From contig CABUBS010000017.1 in assembly GCA_902489855.1 (NCBI GenBank), positions 1 through 17,601 of the forward strand: DNA of 17,601 nt, read 5' to 3'. Made by a program: the position numbers and the translations under genes. Under the pieces are notes generated by a model. It saw nothing but the letters and a program-made list of their open reading frames with translations. It had not been told where the DNA came from and did not search any database. Source of the stretch: an uncultured Collinsella sp. Its GTDB lineage: Bacteria > Actinomycetota > Coriobacteriia > Coriobacteriales > Coriobacteriaceae. Positions 9,265 to 15,816 of the stretch are shown here, in pieces. Numbering within the stretch: the stretch's first letter is position 1; the number at the start of each line of letters is the position of its first letter.

Positions 9265-10317
9265 ATGAATCCCAGGACTAAATCTCAGGACATTCGCGAC
9301 TTGAGCCAAAACGATATTCGCGAGCTCGTGGCCGAACTTGGCCAGCCCGCCTTCCGCGCGAAGCAGCTCATCGAATGGGTCTTTGAGAAGAACGTTTGTT
9401 CGTTTGACGATATGACCAACCTTCCCAAGGCTTTCCGCGAGCAGCTTAAAGAGGCTTTTGCCTTTGACACGCCGACTGAACTAACCAAGCAGGTTTCCAA
9501 AGATGGCTCTCGCAAGTATCTGCTCGAGTACCACGACGGCGTTTCCGTCGAGACTGTCGGTATGCCCCGTCGTAACAAGCTTTCCGTCTGCGTTTCCACC
9601 CAGGCAGGCTGCGGCATGGGCTGTGCCTTTTGTGCTACCGGTCTCAACGGCCTCAAGCGCTCTCTGACCGCTCAAGAGATCGTCGACCAGGTACTTCATG
9701 TATCCAACGACTTTGGCGAGCGCGCCACGAGCGTTGTCTTCATGGGCCAGGGTGAGCCGTTTGCCAACTACGACGAGGTTCTCAAGGCTCTGCGAATCCT
9801 CAACGACCCCGACGGCATCGGTATCGGCGCTCGTCACCTCACCGTCTCTACCAGCGGCGTTATTCCCGGTATTCGCAAATTTGCCGATATCCCCGAGCAG
9901 TTCACTCTTGCCGTTTCCCTGCATTCCGCCATCCAGTCGACGCGCAATAAGCTCATGCCCGGTGTCAAGAAGTACACGCTGCTTCGCCTTCACGAAGCGC
10001 TTCAGCTCTACACCGAGAAGACTGGCCGCCGCCCGACCTATGAGTACGCCATGATCGAAGGCGTCAACGATACGAATCCCGAGATGCAGGCACTCTGCGA
10101 CTTCTGTGAGGGAACGCTGTGCCACGTTAACCTGATTCAACTTAACGACATCGAGGGCAGCCCGCTCAAGCCGTCGCCGATTCATAAGGTTGAGGATCTT
10201 CAGCGTCGTCTTGAGTCCCGTGGCATCGAGACCACGATTCGTAACTCCCGTGGTAACGATATTGACGCCGCTTGCGGACAGCTGAAACAGCGCTTCAAAG
10301 TTCAGAAGAACGCATAG
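9265..10317 (+). CDS. rlmN: 23S rRNA (adenine2503-C2)-methyltransferase / tRNA methyltransferase
   Basis: A 350-residue radical SAM enzyme. The CxxxCxxC cluster that binds 4Fe-4S is C116, C120 and C123 (GCGMGCAFC). The two mechanistic cysteines are also present: C109 (CVSTQAGC) and C337 (DAACGQL). The family is known to methylate C2 of A2503 in 23S rRNA, and A37 in some tRNAs, improving peptidyl-transferase fidelity. Start ATG 9265 has AAAGG about six bases upstream. It is monocistronic, divergent from ddl, and ended by the hairpin at 10355-10391. Its codons are richer in T-ending forms than those of its left-hand neighbours. Confidence 0.97.
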   Translation: MNPRTKSQDIRDLSQNDIRELVAELGQPAFRAKQLIEWVFEKNVCSFDDMTNLPKAFREQLKEAFAFDTPTELTKQVSKDGSRKYLLEYHDGVSVETVGMPRRNKLSVCVSTQAGCGMGCAFCATGLNGLKRSLTAQEIVDQVLHVSNDFGERATSVVFMGQGEPFANYDEVLKALRILNDPDGIGIGARHLTVSTSGVIPGIRKFADIPEQFTLAVSLHSAIQSTRNKLMPGVKKYTLLRLHEALQLYTEKTGRRPTYEYAMIEGVNDTNPEMQALCDFCEGTLCHVNLIQLNDIEGSPLKPSPIHKVEDLQRRLESRGIETTIRNSRGNDIDAACGQLKQRFKVQKNA

Positions 10318-10335
10318 GGGAGTCGCACTCCAAAA

Positions 10336-10351
10336 CGTTTCATGTGAAACA
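10336..10351. promoter_or_regulatory. degenerate parS-like site
   Basis: CGTTTCATGTGAAACA differs from the perfect parS 16-mer (three copies at 12499-12591) at two positions: the first base and the centre (C to T). It sits between the rlmN stop and the rlmN terminator, just beyond the far end of the parAB operon. ParB binding here is inferred from similarity only. Confidence 0.45.
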
Positions 10352-10354
10352 TCG

Positions 10355-10391
10355 AACGGCCCCGGTTGCAGGATATGCAACCGGGGCCGTT
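10355..10391 (+). terminator. rlmN terminator hairpin
   Basis: A perfect 16-base-pair stem (10355-10370 with 10376-10391, GC-rich core CGGCCCCGG) closes a five-base loop and is followed by TCATTTATT. It lies 37 bases past the rlmN stop. The T-rich tail is on the plus strand, so it primarily ends rlmN. Confidence 0.88.
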
Positions 10392-10443
10392 TCATTTATT
10401 GACCTCAATTTTGGACCAGCTGCTACCTTTCCCATTTTTTACG

Positions 10444-10488
10444 GAAAAAATAAGGGGCCCTTGTCTCATGAATCAGACAAGGGCCCCT
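10444..10488 (-). terminator. terminator of the rsmG-parA-parB operon
   Basis: A perfect 14-base-pair stem (10453-10466 with 10475-10488, AGGGGCCCTTGTCT) has an eight-base loop. Read on the minus strand it is followed by TATTTTTTCC, a typical intrinsic terminator tail. On the plus strand there is no T tract. Confidence 0.85.
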
Positions 10489-10508
10489 CAAAATATGCAG
10501 GGTAATTG

Positions 10509-10520
10509 TTAGGTACCTAA
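10509..10520. repeat. palindrome TTAGGTACCTAA, copy 1
   Basis: A perfect 12-base palindrome that contains the stop codon of the small membrane protein gene (10517-10519). An identical copy, also preceded by G, occurs at 14012-14023. Function unknown. Confidence 0.6.
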
Positions 10521-10771
10521 TAGCCTACATTTTCCCATTGGTTGCTAACCCAACCTTGATTAATCTTAGGATTTTTCGTTACCTGAGCAGTGCGCATGGC
10601 AACATCTTCTGTCATAACATCCATTTTCTTCTTAGATGTATCAACGATATCTTGCGCGCCACGAAGCAAACGACCTCGAAGTTCATCGTCTGTCGCGATC
10701 TTATAGCCAGCAAAGGCACCAGCCGCGACAGTCGTCACCAATGCAATCGCAGTAAAAATCTTATTCCTCAT
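10517..10771 (-). CDS. small membrane-anchored protein of unknown function downstream of parB
   Basis: An 84-residue protein. The ATG at 10771 has a near-perfect AAGGAGG site six bases upstream, inside the 3' end of parB, and overlaps parB by 11 bases. It begins MRNKIF followed by one hydrophobic segment (residues about 5-21, FTAIALVTTVAAGAFAG), then a charged, Lys/Asp-rich C-terminal part with no motif I recognise. The layout recalls YtxH-like small membrane proteins, but I cannot assign a family. The strong ribosome site and coupling show that it is made together with ParB, so a link to segregation or membrane placement of the origin is possible but unproven. Confidence 0.8.
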   Translation of the reverse strand: MRNKIFTAIALVTTVAAGAFAGYKIATDDELRGRLLRGAQDIVDTSKKKMDVMTEDVAMRTAQVTKNPKINQGWVSNQWENVGY

Positions 10772-11666
10772 CTTGGCCTCCTTGATCAAACTGAATCATT
10801 TCACCAAGAATACGAGAGAGCTCTTCCTCGTCTTTAAACTCAATCTCAATCTTATTCTTTCCACGCGAGCTCTTCACACGCACATTGGTATTAAATACCT
10901 GACGAAGTACACGCGCAGCCTTTTTAAAAGACTGAGGCGTTGCAGGCCGCGGCGTCTTAGGTGTCTCTCCGGCAGAAAACAATGGAGCAAGATTTTCTGT
11001 CGCTCTTACGGAAAGGCCCTCCGCAACAACCTTCTCTGCAAGTCGAATTCGAGCATCCTCATAGGGAACTGCAAGAATCGCACGTGCGTGACCAGCAGTA
11101 AGTTTACCCTCAAAAATCATCTGCTGAACTACTTCGGGGAGATCGAGAAGGCGCAGCGAGTTTGTAATTGCAGAGCGTGACTTGCTTACGGCCTTCGACA
11201 ATGCCTCTTGGGTCATACCGCTAGCATCGATGAGCTGGCGATAGCCCTTAGCCTCTTCGACGGGATTCAGATCAGAACGCTGAAGGTTTTCGATAAGAGC
11301 AAGAGCCAGCATCTCTTCATCATTAACATCTTTAATGATGACAGGCAGTTCCTCAAGACCAGCAAGCTTTGACGCCTGGTAACGACGCTCACCAGCGATG
11401 ATCTCATAGCCGTTTCCATGCTTGCGAACCAAGAGCGGCTGCAAAACGCCATGTTCTTGGATTGACTCGCTCAACTCGCGAAGTTCAGTTTCATTGAAGT
11501 GAATTCGCGGTTGATTAGGGTTGGGAACGATATCCTCAATAGGTAGTTTTGTTTCAGATGCGGCATTTGAAGCAGATGCAGCAGAACCACCGGTCTCATA
11601 CTCGGCCTCAGAGACCAAGGCATTGAGTCCACGCCCCAATCCGCCACGTTTCTTTGCACTAGGCAC
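10761..11666 (-). CDS. parB: chromosome-partitioning protein ParB (Spo0J)
   Basis: A 301-residue parS-binding CTPase clamp. The N-terminal basic stretch KRGGLGRGL (residues 6-14) is the type used to stimulate ParA ATPase. GERRYQA at 92-98 is the CTP-binding box, ENLQRSDLNP is at 126-135, and the helix-turn-helix spans about 150-176 (MTQEALSKAV...SAITNSLRLL). The C-terminal dimerisation region ends near 295. It starts with GTG at 11666, overlaps the parA stop by eight bases and has AGAGGTG upstream, so it is translationally coupled to parA. Its cognate sites lie upstream of parA in the same operon. Confidence 0.97.
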   Translation of the reverse strand: MPSAKKRGGLGRGLNALVSEAEYETGGSAASASNAASETKLPIEDIVPNPNQPRIHFNETELRELSESIQEHGVLQPLLVRKHGNGYEIIAGERRYQASKLAGLEELPVIIKDVNDEEMLALALIENLQRSDLNPVEEAKGYRQLIDASGMTQEALSKAVSKSRSAITNSLRLLDLPEVVQQMIFEGKLTAGHARAILAVPYEDARIRLAEKVVAEGLSVRATENLAPLFSAGETPKTPRPATPQSFKKAARVLRQVFNTNVRVKSSRGKNKIEIEFKDEEELSRILGEMIQFDQGGQDEE

Positions 11667-12459
11667 GCTTGATCACCTCTTTTGCAAGGTTCATATACGC
11701 TTTTGCACCCTTGTTTTGAGGTGCATAGGTAATTACCGGTTCTCCAAAAGACGGAGCTTCAGAGATTTTAACGGTACGGGGAATCAGCGTCTTAAACGCT
11801 TTATCACCAAAGTACGATTGAACTTCCTCAACAACCTGATTCGACAAAGAAGTACGTGAGTCATACATGGTCATAAGCACGCCATAGGTGTCTAAGCCCT
11901 TGTTCAGACGTGATTTGACCATCTTCATTGACTCAAGCAGCTTCGTAACGCCCTCAAGTGCGTAATACTCACACTGGATTGGAATCAAAACGCTATCTGC
12001 TGCGGTCAAGGCATTGATAGTAAGCAGGCCGAGCGAAGGAGGACAGTCAATGAAAATAAATTCGAACTCGTCCTGAATCGGCTCAAGCAAATCTTTGAGG
12101 CGGGTTTCACGAGCAATTGCGCTTACGAGTTCAATTTCGGCACCTGCAAGCTGAATCGTAGCTGGAATTACGAATACCTTTTTGCAATTTGTATCAAGAA
12201 CAAGCGATTCTGCCGGCACATCATTCAACAATGCATCATAGATGCAGTGATCAAGGTCTTCTTTTTCAATTCCAAATCCACTGGTGCTGTTTCCCTGCGG
12301 ATCAAAATCGACAATCAGTGTCTTACGACCCTGCTCACCCAGTGCTGCTGCAAGGTTTACAGCCGTCGTTGACTTACCGACGCCGCCTTTTTGATTGATG
12401 ATTGCAATGATACGCGTGTCTTTTGCGCTCTTAGAACGCTTAACGTCGCGAAATCCCAC
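11659..12459 (-). CDS. parA: chromosome-partitioning ATPase ParA (Soj)
   Basis: A 266-residue deviant-Walker ATPase that moves ParB-parS complexes and, as Soj, can regulate DnaA in other bacteria. The Walker A motif KGGVGKST is at residues 24-31 with the signature lysine K24, Walker A' is DFDPQGN at 51-57, and FIFIDCPPSLG carries Walker B. No N-terminal helix-turn-helix is present, as expected for chromosomal ParA. It starts with GTG at 12459 and has AGGAGG four bases upstream. It lies downstream of three parS sites, the nearest 40 bases from the start, so ParB spreading could affect transcription. Confidence 0.97.
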   Translation of the reverse strand: MGFRDVKRSKSAKDTRIIAIINQKGGVGKSTTAVNLAAALGEQGRKTLIVDFDPQGNSTSGFGIEKEDLDHCIYDALLNDVPAESLVLDTNCKKVFVIPATIQLAGAEIELVSAIARETRLKDLLEPIQDEFEFIFIDCPPSLGLLTINALTAADSVLIPIQCEYYALEGVTKLLESMKMVKSRLNKGLDTYGVLMTMYDSRTSLSNQVVEEVQSYFGDKAFKTLIPRTVKISEAPSFGEPVITYAPQNKGAKAYMNLAKEVIKRA

Positions 12460-12498
12460 GGTCCCTCCTGGTGTGTATTAAAGCTGTCAAACGGAGGA

Positions 12499-12514
12499 TG
12501 TTTCACGTGAAACA
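12499..12514. promoter_or_regulatory. parS: parS site 1
   Basis: A perfect 16-base parS palindrome, TGTTTCACGTGAAACA, 40 bases upstream of the parA start codon. Confidence 0.95.
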
Positions 12515-12537
12515 TTCCGATTCGATATCAACCGCCA

Positions 12538-12553
12538 TGTTTCACGTGAAACA
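12538..12553. promoter_or_regulatory. parS: parS site 2
   Basis: The same perfect 16-base palindrome, beginning 39 bases from the start of site 1. Confidence 0.95.
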
Positions 12554-12575
12554 CTGCAAGTTGTAGTATCCATTA

Positions 12576-12591
12576 TGTTTCACGTGAAACA
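12576..12591. promoter_or_regulatory. parS: parS site 3
   Basis: The same perfect 16-base palindrome, 38 bases from site 2 and one base beyond the rsmG stop codon. Confidence 0.95.
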
Positions 12592-12592
12592 T

Positions 12593-13330
12593 CTAGGCAA
12601 GCGGATTCTTCTTTGCCATACCATTTGCACGAGGCAATGAAACAGATGCTGGATGACTCTTCTTAAGAACAATGAACTCCCTGTGGCCCAAGCCCTCAGG
12701 CAAATCGATTGCGTCATTCAGAAGCAAAGTGAAGCCGCAAATCTTAGCTGCTGACATGCCGGAAGCAAGCTCCTCATCCGAAGGATTACCCTTGGTGATA
12801 ACAAATAGCCCTCCATCTTTGAGGAACGGAGCCGCATACTCAACAAGAATCGGTAGAGGAGCCAGTGCGCGGGCGGTTACGACAGAGAACTGCTTCTTAT
12901 GACTTCGAGCATATTCTTCAAGACGATCATGAACCGCATGAGCATGTTTCAATCCAAGAGCATGGACAAAGGAATTGACAGCATCAACCTTCTTGCCAAC
13001 AGAGTCAATATAAGTAGCTTTACGATGCGTGGCTATGGTTAACGGAATACCAGGGAGGCCCGCACCTGTACCCATATCGAGCAAAGCTCCCTCAGGTGCC
13101 TTATTGATATAGGGGAGTAAAACAAGTGAGTCGAGGATATGAAGTACTGCAGCATCTTCTACGTTGAGAATACGGGTGAGATTGGTTGTCTTATTTGTTT
13201 CCAAAACCAAATCCAAATGCTTAATACATTTCCTCAGCTCAACATCAGTTACGCTCAAGGAATACTCTTTGCAATAGGAAGTTAGGCGACTCAACATCTC
13301 GTCAGCCTGCTGATCAGTAAGTACTAACAA
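12593..13330 (-). CDS. rsmG: 16S rRNA (guanine527-N7)-methyltransferase
   Basis: A SAM-dependent methyltransferase that modifies G527 of 16S rRNA. I place the start at TTG 13330 (245 residues) because AAAGGAG lies six bases upstream. The longer in-frame form from TTG 13378 would begin inside the T tract of the preceding terminator. With this start, NLTRI (52-56), H64 and DSL (67-69) come before the SAM motif LDMGTGAGLPGIPL (84-97), and TARALAPL (152-159) is the family's conserved loop. It is the first gene of the parAB operon, 133 bases from parA, with the three parS sites in between. It is AT-richer than the genes on either side of the operon. Confidence 0.95.
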   Translation of the reverse strand: MLVLTDQQADEMLSRLTSYCKEYSLSVTDVELRKCIKHLDLVLETNKTTNLTRILNVEDAAVLHILDSLVLLPYINKAPEGALLDMGTGAGLPGIPLTIATHRKATYIDSVGKKVDAVNSFVHALGLKHAHAVHDRLEEYARSHKKQFSVVTARALAPLPILVEYAAPFLKDGGLFVITKGNPSDEELASGMSAAKICGFTLLLNDAIDLPEGLGHREFIVLKKSHPASVSLPRANGMAKKNPLA

Positions 13331-13376
13331 CGAAAGCTCCTTTCTGACAAAAATCAGTGTATCGAGAACTTTTGAC

Positions 13377-13408
13377 AAAAAAAGGGGACGTGGAAACCAC
13401 GTCCCCTT
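13377..13408 (-). terminator. terminator of the rpmH-rnpA-yidD-yidC-jag operon
   Basis: A perfect 12-base-pair stem (13382-13393 with 13397-13408, AAGGGGACGTGG) has a three-base loop. On the minus strand it ends in seven T residues. It lies 18 bases past the jag stop. Confidence 0.9.
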
Positions 13409-13426
13409 AGCATAAGCTCGAGTAGA

Positions 13427-13996
13427 TTATCGAGCAACAATCACCACATGGCGATCAGGGTCAGAACCCTCAGAATGAGTATCGACGGCATCATTGCCAC
13501 GAAGTGCAATGTGAACCAGTCGGCGCTCATAGGCATTCATGGGCGGAAGCGAAACACTCTTATGAGTGCGGATGGCACGCTCAGCAGCAGACTGAGCCAT
13601 GGAGGCAACCTTGTCCTGACGGCGGCTCTTGTATCCCTCGACGTCCACTACAACCGGATACCTAAAGCCAAGCTTGCGGCTCACCAGCAAAGAGAACATA
13701 ACCTGAAGGGCATCAAGGGTGCGACCATGACGGCCAATGAGAACAGCAAGATCGGGAGCCGTTACATCCAAAATCAGCTCACCCTCGTCACCCTCATACT
13801 CATCGATAGGAGAGTTGGCGGCATCGAAGTGCGAAAGGATGGAACGCAGGATGGAAATCGCAACTTCGGCAATGGTGTCGAGCTCCTCATCGGTCAGCTC
13901 TTCACCAGCCTTGTAGCGCTGTGCAATCTCGGGATAATCGCCCGCGACCTGCGGGGCAACCTCCTCAAGCATATCCTCGATGATCTCTTCAGACAT
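13427..13996 (-). CDS. jag: KH-R3H RNA-binding protein Jag/KhpB
   Basis: A 189-residue RNA-binding protein. ATG 13996 is chosen because GGAG is six bases upstream; an in-frame TTG at 14008 would overlap that site. Residues 1-60 are acidic and helical. A KH domain follows with its GxxG loop at G88-R-H-G91 (LIGRHGRTLDALQ), then an R3H domain with R158 and H162 (YERRLVHIAL). Jag/KhpB proteins act with KhpA in RNA binding and cell elongation in Firmicutes. The N-terminal Jag_N domain of those proteins is absent here. It is the last gene of the operon, 44 bases after yidC. Confidence 0.93.
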   Translation of the reverse strand: MSEEIIEDMLEEVAPQVAGDYPEIAQRYKAGEELTDEELDTIAEVAISILRSILSHFDAANSPIDEYEGDEGELILDVTAPDLAVLIGRHGRTLDALQVMFSLLVSRKLGFRYPVVVDVEGYKSRRQDKVASMAQSAAERAIRTHKSVSLPPMNAYERRLVHIALRGNDAVDTHSEGSDPDRHVVIVAR

Positions 13997-14011
13997 AACG
14001 TACTCCAAAAG

Positions 14012-14023
14012 TTAGGTACCTAA
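14012..14023. repeat. palindrome TTAGGTACCTAA, copy 2
   Basis: Identical to the palindrome at 10509-10520, including the preceding G. It lies in the yidC-jag gap, just upstream of the jag ribosome site (GGAG complement at 14003-14006). It could be an operator or a small RNA hairpin; its function is unknown. Confidence 0.6.
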
Positions 14024-14040
14024 ATAAGATTGATATCCCG

Positions 14041-14811
14041 CTACTTCTTCTTGTGCGGGCGCGGCTTCTTCTCGCGACGAGTGACCTCAACCTGCAGCGG
14101 CGCGTTCTTAAGACGCTCCTCCTCATCGGCCTTCGCCTTGTCGATGACCTTCTGCGTCACAAAAATCTGCTGGATAACCTGCCAAGCAGACGAGACGTCG
14201 TAGTACAGCAGAACACCAACGGGAAGGCTCCAACCCATCCAAAGCATCATGACCGTCATGACAACGGCCATCATACGCATGCTCTGAGCCTGCTGGCCGG
14301 TCTGGTTGCGCGACATATAGAGCTGCGGAATCAGGGTCAGAACGGCGAACAGGATCAGGCAGACCAGCGCAGGCAGTGCAACCATAAAGCCATCGGCAAA
14401 GGAAGCGCTCGGCGTGGTGGTCAGGTCGGGCAGGATGTTGAAGAACGAGAACGTGCCCTCGTTAAAGTACTGCGGCAGGTTACGCAGCAGCGTAAACAGG
14501 GCGAACAGGACAGGCATCTGGATCAACAGCGGCAGACAACCAGCCATGGGGTTGAACTTGTTCTCGCTGTAGAACTTCTGCATCTCCTCGGCCTGACGCT
14601 GGGGATCGTCGGCATAGCGCTCCTGGATCTCGAGCATCTTAGGCTGCAGCACCTGCATGCGAGCCGTCGACTTGGTCGACTTGAGCATAAGCGGCGTCAG
14701 CAGCAGACGGATGATGACCACCAGGATGATGATGGACAGGCCCCAGTCGACCGCAAAGGTCTGGATGAGCTTGAGCAGCTCGAAAAGGATGTTAACGATC
14801 CAATCCCACAT
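14041..14811 (-). CDS. yidC: membrane protein insertase YidC/Oxa1
   Basis: A 256-residue insertase of the short Gram-positive type that lacks the large periplasmic domain of proteobacterial YidC. The hydrophilic-groove arginine is R35 (IIRLLLTPL), and the signature MAGCLPLLIQMP is at 89-100. Five hydrophobic segments can be read, with a charged cytoplasmic loop at about 45-85 and a basic tail (RREKKPRPHKKK). Start ATG 14811 has GGAGG nine bases upstream. It sits 29 bases after yidD in the classical operon, consistent with insertion of membrane proteins alone or with Sec. Confidence 0.97.
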   Translation of the reverse strand: MWDWIVNILFELLKLIQTFAVDWGLSIIILVVIIRLLLTPLMLKSTKSTARMQVLQPKMLEIQERYADDPQRQAEEMQKFYSENKFNPMAGCLPLLIQMPVLFALFTLLRNLPQYFNEGTFSFFNILPDLTTTPSASFADGFMVALPALVCLILFAVLTLIPQLYMSRNQTGQQAQSMRMMAVVMTVMMLWMGWSLPVGVLLYYDVSSAWQVIQQIFVTQKVIDKAKADEEERLKNAPLQVEVTRREKKPRPHKKK

Positions 14812-14840
14812 GTAAGTTTTCCTCCGATAGCGAGTGCCCG

Positions 14841-15065
14841 CTAGGGCACAGGGTCATAACCGCCGACGTGCAGGGGATTGCAGCGAGCGATGCGCCTCAC
14901 GGCAAGCCAGCAGCCTCTCAAAACACCGTGCTTCTCAATCGCCTGGACGGCGTATTGCGAGCACGTTGGGTAATAAATGCAGGCGTCAGGCAATAAGGGC
15001 GAAATAACCTGTTGATATATGCGAATAGGAGCGATGGCAACACGTCGCAAAACGTGATTGCTCAT
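14841..15065 (-). CDS. yidD: membrane protein insertion efficiency factor YidD
   Basis: A 74-residue protein with the compact family signature: an amphipathic N-terminal helix (APIRIYQQVISPLL), CIYYPTCSQYA with C29 and C35, AIEKHG at 42-47, and RCNPLHVGGYDPV at the C terminus. Its ATG overlaps the rnpA stop in ATGA, giving translational coupling. It is thought to help YidC/Sec insertion at the inner face of the membrane. Confidence 0.96.
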   Translation of the reverse strand: MSNHVLRRVAIAPIRIYQQVISPLLPDACIYYPTCSQYAVQAIEKHGVLRGCWLAVRRIARCNPLHVGGYDPVP

Positions 15066-15400
15066 CGCTCCTCCCCGGCAACGCCGGCGCGCTTCATAAG
15101 CGAACGCAACGCCTTGTCCATCTCCTGCGGCGAGGAAACCCTCGTCTTGGGAGTTGCGAACAAGATGATGTCATAACCCGCAACGGGAAATCCGCAGCTG
15201 CGGGCGGCCTCGCGCATCACACGCTTGGATCGGTTGCGCACGACGGCACAACCGAGTCGCTTAGCACCAACGAAGGCGACCCTTCCGGAGTCGCCTTCGC
15301 CAACCGATTCACATATGGTCATTCGAATCAGAGGGTGATTGAAACGACGCCCCTGACTGAACACATGCTCGAAATCTTGCCGAGACTTAATAGTCTTCAT
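15062..15400 (-). CDS. rnpA: ribonuclease P protein component
   Basis: A 112-residue basic protein subunit of RNase P, which matures tRNA 5' ends. The RNR motif VRNRSKRVMREA is at 54-65 and the N-terminal SRQDFEHVFSQGRRF is typical. It begins 20 bases after the rpmH stop. No clear ribosome site precedes the ATG, so translation may depend on coupling to the highly translated rpmH. The RNase P RNA gene is not in this window. Confidence 0.96.
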   Translation of the reverse strand: MKTIKSRQDFEHVFSQGRRFNHPLIRMTICESVGEGDSGRVAFVGAKRLGCAVVRNRSKRVMREAARSCGFPVAGYDIILFATPKTRVSSPQEMDKALRSLMKRAGVAGEER

Positions 15401-15420
15401 GCGAGATGTGTGTATCGCTG

Positions 15421-15555
15421 CTAGACAGTGAGACGCTTGCGGCCCTTGGCGCGACGACGGGCGAGCACGGCACGACCACCCTTAGTGGCCATACGGGCAC
15501 GGAAGCCATGGGTCTTGGCACGCTTACGCTTATTAGGCTGATACGTACGCTTCAT
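15421..15555 (-). CDS. rpmH: 50S ribosomal protein L34
   Basis: A 44-residue ribosomal protein with the usual sequence landmarks: MKRTYQPNKRKR at the start, HGFRARM at 16-22, GGRAVLARRR in the middle, and ending KRLTV. ATG 15555 has AGGAGG eight bases upstream; a longer in-frame form to 15615 has no support. First gene of the rpmH-to-jag operon, behind the promoter at 15628-15657. Confidence 0.98.
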   Translation of the reverse strand: MKRTYQPNKRKRAKTHGFRARMATKGGRAVLARRRAKGRKRLTV

Positions 15556-15581
15556 CTTAAGTTCCTCCTGCTGCATTTCGA

Positions 15582-15603
15582 GTGTCCGCGGGGACGCGGA
15601 CGC
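15582..15603 (-). other. GC-rich hairpin in the rpmH leader
   Basis: A perfect seven-base-pair stem (GTCCGCG at 15584-15590 with 15595-15601) has a four-base loop and extends to nine pairs with one wobble. It lies in the predicted untranslated leader, 11 bases upstream of the rpmH ribosome site. There is no T tract, so it is not an intrinsic terminator. It may stabilise the message or take part in autoregulation. Confidence 0.45.
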
Positions 15604-15627
15604 AGATATAGACACGTGAGCTTGAAG

Positions 15628-15657
15628 ATTGTAGGGAAATCAATGTTCAAATGTCAA
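15628..15657 (-). promoter_or_regulatory. rpmH operon promoter
   Basis: On the minus strand a consensus TTGACA (15652-15657) and TACAAT (15628-15633) are separated by 18 bases. This predicts a start near 15621 and a leader of about 65 bases before rpmH. Confidence 0.82.
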
Positions 15658-15754
15658 GAAATCAAAGGTAAAAGGTTGCGCAGTTCACACGGTTCCCCCA
15701 TAAGCCAAGCTCGATTTAGCGGTGCATGGCAACTTTTCACGATATTTCATCGAG

Positions 15755-15763
15755 TTTTCAACA
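15755..15763 (+). promoter_or_regulatory. DnaA-box-like element TTTTCAACA
   Basis: One mismatch from the relaxed DnaA box TTTTCCACA; followed by GG, as in strong boxes. Begins 53 bases before the identical element at 15808. Confidence 0.5.
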
Positions 15764-15777
15764 GGTCATGTTGGCAA

Positions 15778-15786
15778 TGTTGAGAA
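15778..15786 (-). promoter_or_regulatory. DnaA-box-like element TTCTCAACA, inverted
   Basis: Reads TGTTGAGAA on the plus strand; the same variant appears in direct orientation at 16971-16979. A weaker overlapping TGTTGGCAA sits at 15770-15778. Confidence 0.4.
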
Positions 15787-15807
15787 CTTTTCGTCCGTTT
15801 TCCAAAG

Positions 15808-15816
15808 TTTTCAACA
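15808..15816 (+). promoter_or_regulatory. DnaA-box-like element TTTTCAACA
   Basis: Shares the longer context AGTTTTCAACAGGT with the copy at 15755 and lies about five helical turns from it. It falls in the leader of the GHKL-ATPase gene. Confidence 0.5.

Noticed and set aside
9481..10395. A 304-codon minus-strand open frame opposite rlmN
   Set aside because: Antisense shadow; rlmN carries all family cysteines.
10392..10452. A promoter or gene between the two terminators
   Set aside because: The 61 bases are AT-rich but hold no start codon with a ribosome site and no -35/-10 pair.
13331..13378. Longer rsmG start at TTG 13378
   Set aside because: It would start in the T tract of the preceding terminator with no ribosome site, whereas TTG 13330 has AAAGGAG at ideal distance.
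14053..14844. A 263-codon plus-strand open frame opposite yidC
   Set aside because: No homology features; yidC on the other strand is unambiguous.
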